From contig BSBM01000151.1 of assembly GCA_027924585.1 (NCBI GenBank), positions 8,527,501-8,591,500 of the forward strand: a stretch of 64,000 nucleotides of DNA. Direction: 5' to 3'. Below, in pieces: positions 10,984-21,316 of the stretch. The stretch comes from Larix kaempferi. Taxonomy: Eukaryota; Streptophyta; Pinopsida; Pinales; Pinaceae. A program made the position numbers and the translations under genes. Within the stretch, counting starts at the first letter, position 1, and each line of letters begins with the position of its first letter. The notes under the pieces are model-generated. The model was not told the origin of the DNA, made no database searches, and worked only from the letters and a program-made list of their open reading frames with translations.

Positions 10984-11524
10984 TTAAGGAAACCTAGATC
11001 TGGGTTTGCATGCTCTAAGAGACCCCTTCAAACTCTTTTTTCTGCTTGCACTAACATCTAAAGCTGCCTTAGACCTAACCAAATCCATAATGGATCGTCT
11101 GCCTCTCAATATGGGAGAAGTTTTAGACAGAGCTTTACTCCCTCCAAATCTTAATCCTTGTACTCTCTTAGTCCCAGATTTTGATCTTAAAAAGTAACCA
11201 TCGGATTTATTTATAACCAAAGGGGAATTATACTCACTTAAACACTACAAAGAACTAGAATCCCACTTAATAGGTCCCAATATTGTACTGTCATACCCCT
11301 GCAATTGTGGACCCACAGTAATGTCTCCAAGACTGATCATGGAGAGAGGAGTAATAAATAACCCCGACGATTCAATTGATCTCGAAGATTCGAGCAGTTC
11401 AATATTCATAGGAGGAGTACCATTCATACAGTTATGGGGCATGGAGACAGACTGTACATCAGGGGTTTCCATTAAGTTTGAAATATCATCAAAAGGATGA
11501 GTCACCACACCAAGTAGAGGAACA
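10984..11524 (-). pseudogene. LINE ORF1 C-terminal part
   Basis: Minus-strand frame between Copia B and LINE ORF2. It reads THPFDDISNLMETP and later LRGRRSIMDLVRSK...ASRKKSLKGS, a basic tail, ending at a stop near 10984 about 100 bases before ORF2. I assign it to ORF1 by position: it lies immediately 5' of the endonuclease and continues the ORF1 half found at 16.3-17.9 kb on the other side of Copia B. Sequence alone would not identify it. A stop near 11242 breaks it. Confidence 0.55.
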
Positions 11525-12064
11525 TGCCAGAACTATAGATCTAGCTAAACTAGCTTACCTATCTTAGCAATCAATAACATATCAAAGTAAATAAGAAAAG
11601 AAAGAGAACAAGGAAAAGAATACACCAGATATATGTGCTTCACCCAATTGGGCTATGTCCACGGGAAGGTTTTCTTCTATTATCTCCAAAAATCTCCTTC
11701 AATCTTACAAGAGATCAACTGCAAATAACCCAAATACAATACAACAAATCTTGTGATCACAATACCATGTGTTAATACTATCTATGAGCGTATACCACTA
11801 TACCATCATGTTGTTTTGATGTGACTCCCTTGACCCTATTATATACCAAGAGATGTGGAGGAATTACTCTCACATATTGCATGTGGCATAATATAATTCT
11901 CCATAATAACATCTCTTTATATAATGATGGATATCAAGAGTACACTTTACCATAATGAATATGGGATATAATGTATTACTCTTTTACATAAGATTGTGGA
12001 TAACTTCCGACATCATACAAAGACATTATTACCTTCCAAGGAATATAATTAATATATTCCAACA
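11525..12064 (-). repeat. 3' LTR of Copia B
   Basis: 540 bp, nearly identical by eye to 15737-16276. On the plus strand it runs TGCCAGAACTATAG to TATTCCAACA. Adjacent internal bases CTCCCCCTTAATAATGG (12065-12081) are the polypurine tract on the minus strand. Confidence 0.9.
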
Positions 12065-12081
12065 CTCCCCCTTAATAATGG
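12065..12081 (-). promoter_or_regulatory. Polypurine tract of Copia B
   Basis: The minus strand reads CCATTATTAAGGGGGAG directly before the TGTTGG start of the 3' LTR, the usual position and form for plant Copia elements. It fixes the element's orientation. Confidence 0.8.
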
Positions 12082-13228
12082 CTGGGAGAAAAGCCCTCAC
12101 TAACACTAAGGAAGGAAGGAATAATTACTGCTCCCCCTTGATGACAACTTCCAGAATACCCATAAGCTGCAAATAAGAAGAACACTTCGGCTAATGGAAT
12201 TTGATGAAGAACAACCGCTTCTCACCGAATCATGAAATTTCACAGGAACCAGGTTGTACAATGAAATACCAATAACAAGATGCCCATATCTAAAGAGAAG
12301 TCATTATGTCTACTAGATCCAACAGTAAAATGCCGAGAACATGTGACGCAATCCAACATCAAGGTGCCTAGATCACCACAAGAATCATCACAACCATAAA
12401 TGATAGTTGAAGAACTTTGATATGACATCCACACCAGTGTACAGATACCTTCTGACGGATGATACAACATAACATGTGTCTAAGAACACCAAAACAATGT
12501 ACAAAATACCCAGATGGCCAATATACACGGGGATAGCAGACATTCTTCCAATCAAGGTGCAATATAACTATCTATAGAAGACCTCAAACATCGAAGAAAC
12601 AAGACCCCAATGGTCTATACATCGAAAATGATATCATCGTGACTTTAAAAGCAGAAGATGACACTTCATTATTTATGGAATAAGGTGAAAACATAAACAA
12701 AGAACATATCTACACACAAGAACTTCCAAGATTAAATCATACAAAGATCATAAAACAAAATTGCTCATACATAAATGAAAATGCTTATACACCAAAGTTT
12801 AGCAAACATCATATAAAAAAGATGGCAACATAATATGATCAAAATAAAATATTAACTTGCTCATTAAGGAAAACGAAGTTACTTTTACACATTAAGTGTC
12901 AGCCACAACATATAAAATGTGAGCAATAAAATAGCTTACACAAGATTTACAAATATGAGATAAAATTGCTCTTCTAAAATTTCTCAACAATATATAGATT
13001 GCTTTTATGCTATTGCTTATATGCAAGACCATAAAACATTATTCCATGAAGAGTGCTCTAATTACATGTTATAACAGGAGTAGTAACTCATATATCATGT
13101 TAAAAATAATCTAGGAATGCGTCTATGTGATTGCTTCTATGCAAATCTTAAAACAACATGAGCAACATATGAACAAAATAAACATGACATGATTAGAAAT
13201 CAACATGATTTAACAAAGAAAAGAACAA
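12082..13228 (-). other. Internal region of Copia B without pol
   Basis: The interval between gag and the polypurine tract, where pol should be, is about 1.15 kb, AT-rich and full of stops in all frames. I see no protease, integrase, reverse transcriptase or RNase H motif. Short ORFs near 12240-12560 have no recognisable similarity. Confidence 0.6.
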
Positions 13229-14119
13229 CTAGACGAAAACAACAGATGCACTTAAAGCTACGCGTGATTCATCATAACCTTTCTCTTTAGCTTTAGACAT
13301 TAAACATTTCGTTTTAAAGAAATTCTTTTCAGGATGATTAGTTTTACCACAATGCTTACAAGGATCATACACTTTCTTCTTCTTACTATTTTCATGATGT
13401 GCATGAGAAGCATGACCAAATTTATTAGTATGATTTGAAGTGTGTGAACTAGAACCTTTAATATTATTAAAACTTTTCTTAGGATTCTTATTATGTGCCA
13501 TGAGAGCCTTATTAGGTGAGACTTGTCCTGAAACAATCAACCTTTCTTTCTCATTTATCAATCATTTACAAAAATCATCAAAAGTAGGCTTCGTGGTGTT
13601 TTGAGACAATTCAAGAGCCCTATTCCTAGTTTGGGTGAACATGTCAAAACAAGATGGCAATTTTTGTTCTACAAGAATTATAAGAGCAGTGTCTGTTTTC
13701 TTGTAATATTTACCACAATTATTTATTTTTTCATTTAAAGTTTTCACTTCAGCAATATATAATTCTACTCTTTCAAAGTTAGTAGGATCTAGCTCAAAAA
13801 TCTTCTTTTCAAGGTAATAAGCAGAAACATCATTAGATTTATCAAATAAAGAAGCAAGAATTTTCCATACCTCAACCGGGTTGTCTTCTGCCTCAATACT
13901 TACCTGAAGACTATCTGAAACTGTTTGACCAATGAGCCCTCTTGCTTGATCACATTTATCTTCCCATATAGCCACATCTTTAGTATCAGCAGGTTTTTGG
14001 TGTTCACCATTAACAATCCTCCATAGATTCTTACTTCTAAGAACATCAATCATTTTTCTTTTCCATGCAAGATAGTTAGGACCAACAAGTTCAGGAACAT
14101 AAGCTACTTCTGAAGTCAT
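13229..14119 (-). pseudogene. Copia B gag with zinc knuckle, one nonsense codon
   Basis: The gag polyprotein of the element. It starts MTSEVAYVPELVGPNYLAWK at 14119, chosen over an upstream in-frame ATG because relatives start close to the NYLAWKRKMIDVLRS block. It continues with WEDKCDQARGLIGQTVSDSL, VWKILASLFDKSN and YYLEKKIFEL. A TGA at 13564-13562 interrupts it, with the same frame continuing as LINEKERLIVSG and a basic, His-rich linker, then a CCHC-like knuckle (CKHCGKTNHPEKNFFKTKC, with one extra residue spacing). The stop fits CGA to TGA. The frame ends at 13229. No protease follows. Confidence 0.82.
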
Positions 14120-14279
14120 AATGATAGAAATATTGACAAGAAACCTAAATGCTAGAAATGACAAGAGAATAAAGTGAATAACAGAAAACTGATACACTTT
14201 ACCGTGCGGATCTGAAAAAACACGGTAAAAAATAGAGAAACTTTACTTACGGCCTCTTTAAAAAATACCAAGAAAAGTC

Positions 14280-14640
14280 ACTCGCGGGTCTGCCATAGTA
14301 AACTAGCGAATAAAACTGATACTCGCGGGTTCTGCACGGCAATAGTCGCAATTACTCGCAGTTTTACAGTAGATCCAGCCGTGGGTGCGCGGGTCTGTAA
14401 AATCGAATGTTGCAGTTCTGATATGATATTCACGGGTTTATGTACAGTAAAGTCGCGGCTAAGCCGAAGCACTCGTGGGTCTTTGCACAGGAGGGTAGCG
14501 AGTATACTGAAGTAAGCACGAGTTCACAGTAGAGCAGGCGCAAGTATGTTGTATCATGCACGGGTCTGTACATTGGAAGTCATGGGTCTGCAGTATACTC
14601 GCGGGTTCACAGTAGGGAAAGTCACGGTTACACGTACTGT
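14280..14640. repeat. Degenerate GCGGGT(T)CTG repeats in Copia B leader
   Basis: A GC-rich island in an AT-rich context. CTCGCGGGT, GCGCGGGTCTG, CACGGGTCTG and similar recur about every 30-60 bases, mixed with ACAGTA motifs. It lies between gag and the primer-binding site, so it is part of the transcribed leader. Confidence 0.6.
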
Positions 14641-14923
14641 CTGCGAATCAAAAGTCGTAAATGCCCAATTTTAGGCCGAAAACAGTGCCGATTAATCCGT
14701 TGACGGAAACCTACACAAAGTATACCAAACTTGGACAAAAATTGCCGATCTGAAAACCGAAAGATAGATCTCCTTGAGGAGAAGCCAAAAACCATATAGA
14801 TCTACAGAAAAAACATCAAGAAACCCTTGAAACAATTCTACAAAAATCTACACAACAAGGTTAGGGTTAGAAGTAAAAAACTGCAGAAACATGCCCAGAT
14901 ATGAAGAGAATCCAAATGGCTAC

Positions 14924-15627
14924 TGTTAACACCCAAAAAGTGCTCACTAGCTCATTCCCTTATTCACATGACCCATTTGTCCACTTTTCCACCATCTGAG
15001 CCTCTGAAGCCAACAAAAGGTCACCAAAAGACCTTAGTACACCCCTTTTTCCCACTCAAAAAGATTATTTTTCCTAAAAAAGCATAAAAAACCCTCAAAA
15101 AGGGTCCAAATTCCCAAAAGTATTAAAAAGGGAATAAAAATATTAATTTTATTCAAAAAAGGAAAAAGGAGGGAAAAGTACCTAAACCATGTTGGTCAAT
15201 ACCATTGGTTTCCACAAAACCACAAATGGTATTCCCCACCACCAAAACCTATAAAAAGGTGGTAGGGGCTCCTCATTTCACATCCATCCATATTCCTATC
15301 CTCATGCTGCCAAAATCTCCCTTGAGTATTTGGCCATTGTAGCAAACCTTGGAGAAAGGACCCATTGGAGATTGGAGCTGCTCACCATTGGAGCCATTCA
15401 ACAACCTTCATCACTTGGAGGTATTGTTATTGCAAGCATTTGCTTGCCCCATTGTCAATACAAAAATTGTTTTTTATCTTTCTTGTTCTTGTTTTTTAAT
15501 TCAAAATGCACATGCTAGTTTAGTTTAGTTTAGATTTAGTTTAATTGTTATTTACTTCTATTGAGACTGCTGCTACTAGTTAGCAGGTGCCCATAGCACT
15601 AAGCTTGGTTGCAAAACCAAGCCAACA
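14924..15627 (+). mobile_element. Solo LTR, 704 bp, in Copia B leader
   Basis: Begins TGTTAACACCC, ends AAGCCAACA, and is flanked by a perfect 5-bp duplication GCTAC (14919-14923 and 15628-15632). A clear TATA box CTATAAAAAGG at 15250-15260 puts it on the plus strand. No internal coding sequence, primer-binding site or second LTR is present, so it is a solo LTR. The short ORF at 15330 lies downstream of the TATA box and is probably R/U5 sequence. Confidence 0.87.
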
Positions 15628-15724
15628 GCTACCAGATAGAAAGCAAATATACAAGAATAAACAATGCCTAGATGATAACAGTTATTGATTGAAAGCTATA
15701 GAAGGTGCTAGATCATAACAACCA

Positions 15725-15736
15725 GCTCTGATACCA
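15725..15736 (-). promoter_or_regulatory. Primer-binding site of Copia B
   Basis: The minus strand reads TGGTATCAGAGC, complementary to the 3' end of initiator tRNA-Met, and abuts the CA end of the right LTR with no gap. It shows that the right LTR is the 5' LTR. Confidence 0.88.
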
Positions 15737-16276
15737 TGTCAGAACTATAGATCTAGCTAAACTAGCTTTCCTATCTTAGCAATCAATAACATATCAAAGT
15801 AAATAAGAATAGAAAGAGAACAAGGAAAAGAATACACCAGATATACATGGTTCACCCAATTGGGCTACGTCCACAGGAAGGTTGTCTTCTATTATATCCA
15901 GAAATCTCCTTCAATCTTACAAGAGAGCAACTACAAATAACCCAAATACAATATAGCATAGCTTGTGATCACAATACCATATTTTGATACTATCTATGAG
16001 CGTATACCACTATAATATCATGTTGTTTTGATGTGACTCCCTTGACCCTATTATATACTAAGAGATGTGGAGGAATTACTCTCACATACTGCATGTGGGA
16101 TAATATAATTCTCCATAATAACATCTCTTTATATAATGATGGATATCAAGAGTATACTTTACCATAATTAATATGGTATATAATGTATTACTCTTTTATA
16201 TAATATTGTGGATAACTTCCGACATAATACAAAGACATTATTACCTTCCAAGGAATATAATTAATATATTCCAACA
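15737..16276 (-). repeat. 5' LTR of Copia B
   Basis: 540 bp, plus-strand ends TGTCAGAAC and TATTCCAACA, the partner of 11525-12064. The right flank is TAATA; the left flank of the element is GAACA. Confidence 0.9.
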
Positions 16277-17914
16277 TAATAAGGGCCCCATTAAAAAGAG
16301 ATGTTCCATCAAAAAGTATCCAGACCATGTAACTGGAACTTACTCAACAAAAATAGAGCTAAAAGAGTTAGGTGGTGATCCAACCACAAGCATGATACCT
16401 TTTGGATAAGGGAGAGTGGAAGCCCTAAATAGGCTATGCCCTCGAGGGGATTAGACCTGTTTATACAGACTCGAAGGAAGTTCCCCAAACAAACCTAAAG
16501 GGTAAGGTTCTCGGACATAAGACATATAAAAATCACCATTCGTATCTTCATAGATACTCTCTGAATAATCACCACTACATGAACCCTTTGGACAAACATG
16601 TGATTCGAGAAGGGGAGAAATATATTGCTTACTCGAAAGACAATGTCGCAGCTCCAAAGGAGGTTTCGAAGGATAAGTGCATTACTTCTCTTCTGGATGA
16701 GAGAATTGTTTCAACGCTAGGGAGAAAACAATAAACAGTTCCTTCAATTGAACCATCAGTCGGCATAGTCTTATCCTTTCCATACTTGAAAGCTGCGAGA
16801 ACTCCGGTTGATAGGGGTCTATCAAAATCATCAGTATTCTCATAAACAGTTCCTTCAATTGAACCATCAGTCGACATAGTCTTATCCTTTCCATACTTGA
16901 AAGCTGCGAGAACTCCGGTTGATAGGGGTCTGTCAAAATCATCAGAACCCAAAGTTTTCCTCCATCAAATATTCTTCTTGAATGTCATCGAGCAGTCTTG
17001 AGCAAGATGGCCATACTGGTGACAACAATTACATTTGAACTTGATACCGACATAATCGATAGGTTGAACCCAAGATTTCCCCTTTAACAATATATCCAGG
17101 AGCCTGTCTCAAAGGTCCAACTCGACTAGTAACTTGGAAACAGAAAGAATACCAGTCTCAAGAAACCCCATGTCATCTTTGAGGAAAGTACCTAGGGTTT
17201 CACCAATTTTTTGAAAGACCTCACTTGACCACATTTCAGCTGGTAGTCATGGTAATTTCACCTAGACTCTATGCTTGAAAAAATTCTCCGTATGCGCATA
17301 AAAAAAGGTGACAAACACTTCAAATTTAAAACTGAGGAATCCTACTTCCATATTCCGCTCAAAATTCACTTTGAATCCTCATCCAGGATGACCCCGAGCC
17401 AACCCCAAGCCAGAGTGTAGAGTCTCGGCTCATAACATAGGATCTAAACCCAATGTTCCTTCACCCATCCCCGGTAGGAACACATGCTCATGCTTCTTCC
17501 TTCAAAGCTTCCCATTAATGTATGTTCATACATCACAATGGATTCATTCAAATCAACGTATGCTCCTAGCGCCAAGAATTTCTTGGTAGCTTTTTTCACA
17601 CATGGATTCCCCCTTATCTTCCTTTTTACTCCCACAGTTATATCTTGCGTCTCATCCTCAATGCAAGGAAAATCCTCCTCAGCTTCTAAGTTCACCCCAT
17701 ACTGTCAAAGGTCCTCCTTGATTGGATCCTTCACATCCTTACAAACCTTAGAACCCAAACTCTTAGAAGAAAACTAAGAAATATTACCTGCTTAAAACCG
17801 GTCCCCTACTTCTTGATTGTTTTTAGATGTAGCTATAGAGTTGACCTATTCCCTTGGCACCGAACGAACCTCCTTCCCCTCGCGGCTAGAGGAATGAAAA
17901 GAAACCCTATCCAT
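16277..17914 (-). pseudogene. LINE ORF1 N-terminal and central part
   Basis: ORF1 protein of the LINE, expected to bind the element RNA. Starting at an ATG at 17914 (MDRVSFHSS), it shows ALGAYVDLNES, LMGSFEGRSMSM, RGWVKEHW, then a degraded DUF4283-like region and a CCHC knuckle CNCCHQYGHLAQDC (about 17034-16993). Downstream is a 111-bp in-frame duplication. Stops occur at several points (for example after SVPRE), so it is dead. At 16277 it is interrupted by Copia B; the C-terminus is at 11524-10984. Confidence 0.75.
16731..16951 (-). repeat. 111-bp in-frame tandem duplication in LINE ORF1
   Basis: Two almost identical units start at 16731 and 16842, 111 bases apart (37 codons). Each encodes DFDRPLSTGVLAAFKYGKDK and a GSIEGTVY tail on the minus strand. 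The copies differ by only a few bases, so the duplication is much younger than the decay of the LINE around it, or has been homogenised. Confidence 0.9.
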
Positions 17915-18482
17915 TGCATTCAAGTTGGGGGGGAACAACATAAAAGGGGGTGAAGAGTCAATAACTTCTCTCATAACCTTCCCGCCTCAGGAAAAGGGCA
18001 ACATGTGGAGGAAAGGAAGTACCATAGTTACACCGAGAAAGGAAACAACCTTCGAGATTATTCCTTCGATAATCCCCTAATTCCATATGCCAAGTGTCTT
18101 CTAGTAATGGATTACCTCAGCAAGAATAAATGAGGGTCTGAGCTATAGAGGAAAACCCACCAGAAAAAAACAATGTCAGCCCTATAACATCAGGTAATAT
18201 GATAGTGTACCCTTACATGAATAAGAAATGGGGCTGTCAATTCCATTGAAGCCACCAAAGTGTCAAGACCACCTATCAACGAAACCAAACTATGTAATAA
18301 ACCCCCCCTACAAACCTTGAACTCTAAACAAACACCAACCTAATCGCCTAGGTTATCGAAACCCTAAAATCCATGAAACCTACTCTGCACAATCTGCATT
18401 AAGTTAAATACCTTATTTTCATGCATGTTATGGTGTATGTTATGAGAACAAGACATTATCACACTATATTCACGCTTATAGG

Positions 18483-18690
18483 TTAGTGGAGGAAGCCAAA
18501 AGCAAATTATATATGTCAAACGAAACCCATTATAACACAATATTCACATTAATATGTTAGTGGAGGAAGTCAAAAGCAAAATATATATGTCAAACAAAAC
18601 CCATTATAACACAATATACACATTAATATGTTACTAGAGGAAGCCAAAAGCAAATTATATATGTCAAACAAATCCGATTATTGTTATGTC
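18483..18690. repeat. 74-bp tandem repeat, nearly three copies
   Basis: Units begin near 18483, 18556 and 18630 with GTTAGTGGAGGAAG and contain GCAAATTATATATGTCAAAC and CCCATTATAACACAATAT. The copies are close to identical. The array lies between the LINE 5' region and Gypsy A. Confidence 0.85.
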
Positions 18691-19181
18691 CCTACGGCAG
18701 TAGTGGACATATAGAGATCCCGATTTTTAATTAATTAAATGCCATGGATTGATCCAGGAGGATCTCCCAAATGACCAAAAATCAAAGTATTCAAATTCTA
18801 AATATAAGCACATTGTTGTGTAGGGATCGCCGAGATCTTTCCATCGATGCTCGTTTCATAAAAAACGGACTCCGAACATGGAAGATATCGCGTTCTGAAA
18901 TTTCGACAAGACAATCAAAATGAAAAAAGGGGGTACCACGTGGCACCACTGAAAGGGTGCCATGTGGCCTATACAAGTGGATCGTACTACTGACGTGGAA
19001 ACTCCAGGATGCACCAGATGGTAGGTGATGTGGCAGTTCAAGATGATGTGGACCTTTTCATCAGTCGACATGTGGCATAGTAGCTGTACAATTGGCAGTA
19101 ACATGGACCAATTGGAAGCTGCCACGTGGCAGTTCAATTGGAAACTTTATGGTTTTAGTTACCGAAATATATGGCAAGTAG

Positions 19182-19248
19182 GGGGATCGAACCCTTGAAC
19201 TCTAGCTGGTTCAAACATCTTAACTCCACGTGGCCTACCAACGTGCCA
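19182..19248 (-). repeat. tRNA-like block 1 in 5' LTR
   Basis: The minus strand reads TGGCACGTTGGTAG (A-box-like) and 30-odd bases later GGTTCGATCCC (a good B box). The whole is about 67 bases, tRNA-sized, but I cannot draw a full acceptor stem. It looks like a tRNA relic carried by the LTR. Confidence 0.5.
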
Positions 19249-19454
19249 TAAGTGTTGCTTGTTATACATAGTATAAATGTTTTATGTAAACTGTACGGTT
19301 GACCGTTTGGAAAAGGGGGTGGGCTAAGGGATAATCCCTCGGCCCCATGATATTCCCACACAACCAATGATGGGGGTATCTGGTTGGAACGTGAACCATA
19401 ACCTATGGGACATATATTACAAAAATAACAAAACAATACGTATTAAGCGAATCC

Positions 19455-19521
19455 TGTGGGGTTTGACCCCAGGACCTCCGCTCCTACGTTGCCACGCTTT
19501 ACCAATGGGATACGACCCACA
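19455..19521 (-). repeat. tRNA-like block 2 in 5' LTR
   Basis: On the minus strand it begins TGTGGGTCG and ends ACCCCACA, so the ends can pair like an acceptor stem. The D-arm-like part is TATCCCATTGGTAAAGCGTGG and the T-arm-like part GGGGTCAAACCCC. It is better preserved than block 1 but still not a canonical tRNA. Confidence 0.5.
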
Positions 19522-20145
19522 CATTTGACTGAGATCCATTTAATCTATTTTCAAGTTTAAAATGGGATTTTTACCCCCAAAAGGGCGCACTTGCGTGGCC
19601 CCCCAAAAAAACTTGTTTTGCATTATTTAAACCATGGTTTAGAGCTTGGCCCAAGGACAGAACATGAACGAATACTGAGACAGAAAGGTATAGACACAAA
19701 TCTCGAGGCAGGATTCCGTATAGTGCATACAACGCAGGGAGGCTTTGTCTTGAACTGCATGCCATGGGATGTCCTAGGCAAAGTATATAGTGTTTATACT
19801 CAAATTTCATGATTTTTCGAGACAGACGCAGTGGTGCAGTGTGTTTTTGCAAAAAATAGTCAAAATTTTAGAGTGTCCTCGGCATTGATGTAATTTGCAG
19901 CATTTGAATAAATTAATAGAAACGGTCTCATTAGAAGGGGCTCGAAGACGTAGTCCTATATGGACGAACTCCATTATCAACTTTTGTCTCATATTATGGT
20001 TTGCATCTTTATTATTTTGCATTCTTTATGCTTATGTGATCTCTTTAAAATTGCCGTTTTAAAGTCTTCTTTCAAAATTTAACTATTGAGACATTTACAC
20101 ATAAATCGTGGTTAATTAAAATATCTTGCAAATTCAGATCATGTT

Positions 20146-20160
20146 TGGTATCAGATCATG
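20146..20160 (+). promoter_or_regulatory. Primer-binding site of Gypsy A
   Basis: TGGTATCAGATCATG begins four bases after the 5' LTR and resembles the complement of initiator tRNA-Met (TGGTATCAGAGCCATG) with small differences. Confidence 0.8.
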
Positions 20161-20278
20161 CTTAACCATAGATTTGTGAGTGTGTGAATGATTACTGTGG
20201 GAAAGCTTAAGGCAAGAGAATGAGATTTTGTACCTTTTGATCCATAAATTGAGTGTACAATCTGAAGGAGATTAGAAA

Positions 20279-21262
20279 ATGACAGAGGATGATGCACGTT
20301 TAGAGCACGATAAGGCTTTCCATAAATCCTTCTACAGAATGTCAGATATAGTCGAGAAGCTGTTTGCAGATTACCAAGAAAGGCTAGCAAAGAAGGGGAA
20401 GAAGAAAGCAAAAGAAGAAGACAAGGCTTTTGTAAATCAAGGAAATGGAGGAGATCCACATGAATCTCCACCTTCAAGTTCAAGTTCAAGTTCAAGTTCT
20501 AGTTATACTATTTTTTCTCATTCTCATCATTCGAAATATCATAAAAAATATGTTGCTAACATGCCATTATTAAATATTGATGTAAATTTTGATTTACCTA
20601 TGTTTAACGGAGAACTTAACGCTGAAAAATTGGATAACTGGATTAGACAAATTGAAGTATATTGTAGGTTCTAGAAACTTGTAGGTGATGAAGCAAAAAT
20701 CTAGTTGGCCACACTCCGTCTTGCTGGAACTGCTCTCATCTAGTGGGAGAGAAAAACTCAAGAGGATCTTCTTACTAGAGGTAAAGTTATTTCCTCATGT
20801 TATTTGTTTACTGCAACATTGAAGTTGGGCTATATGCAGCAGGCTATGATGTACTGGCAGAATTTCAGACAAGGTAAGGGTCAGAATTTGCAAGAATACA
20901 CACACGAGTTTAGAAAGAGGGCCTTAGTGCTGGGTATACCTTTTTATACTCAAGAGACACTTCACAAATCCATAGGAGGATTGCATAGTTACTTAAGACA
21001 TACAATTCTTACGTTCAATTCGACTAACCTGGATGAAGTGTGTGTTCAAGCCACCCATATCGAATCTAAGGGGAAGAACACTTCTGATAAATTTTCCAAG
21101 AAGCCTTTCAAACCAGGTGGAAACAAGTTCAAAGGTAAAGAGAAAGGAAAGTAGACAACTACGGTGAAGAAAGGGGGAGATAAGCCCACATGCACACATT
21201 GTCAAAAAATGGGTCATTATGTATCCAAATGTTGGAAGCTTCATCTAGAAATCAAGCCATAA
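20279..21262 (+). pseudogene. Gypsy A gag
   Basis: The capsid/nucleocapsid polyprotein, starting at ATG 20279 after the leader. N-terminal coiled and lysine-rich residues are followed by a serine run, then PMFNGELNAEKLDNWIRQIEVYC, the retrotransposon gag core (YMQQAMMYWQNF, QGKGQNLQEYTHEFRKRA) and a CCHC knuckle CTHCQKMGHYVSKC, ending at 21260-21262. The 328-codon frame is continuous but broken by TAG codons at about 20672, 20702, 20741 and 21152. At least three of these sit where a Trp or Gln is expected. A polyserine tract is encoded by a TTCAAG repeat. Confidence 0.85.
20474..20506 (+). repeat. TTCAAG hexamer microsatellite in gag
   Basis: About five tandem TTCAAG units, in frame, encode part of a polyserine run in the gag N-terminal linker. 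Such runs are prone to slippage. Confidence 0.8.
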
Positions 21263-21316
21263 ATTTTTTGGAATAAGAAGGAAGATCATAATAATACCGC
21301 CACTCTTCAACATGAT

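Larger units (their letters stand above)
11525..16276 (-). mobile_element. Copia B, gag-only LTR element inside LINE ORF1
   Basis: Two 540-bp LTRs in direct orientation, both reading TGTTGGAATAT...CTG(A/G)CA on the minus strand, with a tRNA-iMet-type primer-binding site (15725-15736) next to the right LTR and a polypurine tract next to the left one. The internal part has a Copia gag (14119-13229) but no protease, integrase or reverse transcriptase, so it depended on other copies for movement. The flanking bases (GAACA left, TAATA right) do not match, so no target duplication is seen. A 704-bp solo LTR lies in its leader. Confidence 0.88.
1..18000 (-). mobile_element. L1-type LINE, minus strand, split by two Copia insertions
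   Basis: A plant L1-type non-LTR retrotransposon read right to left. In order it shows ORF1 (17914 to 16277, continued 11524 to 10984) with a DUF4283-like region and a CCHC zinc knuckle, then ORF2 with endonuclease (10.8-10.3 kb), reverse transcriptase (9.6-8.2 kb, FADD motif) and, beyond the Copia A insertion, the C-terminal zinc-binding domain (577-192). Every piece has many stops or frameshifts, so the copy is dead. Its 3' end and poly-A lie beyond the left edge. The 5' end is not sharply defined; ORF1 starts near 17914 and the leader may extend toward 18.4 kb. The colinear order on both sides of the insertions is the main evidence that this is one element. Confidence 0.85.
18750..20141 (+). 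repeat. 5' LTR of Gypsy A
   Basis: 1,392 bp, from TGATCCAGGAGGATCTCCC to AATTCAGATCA, four bases before the primer-binding site. It aligns along its length with 28102-29462, which is clearly diverged. It contains two tRNA-like blocks on the minus strand. Confidence 0.87.
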
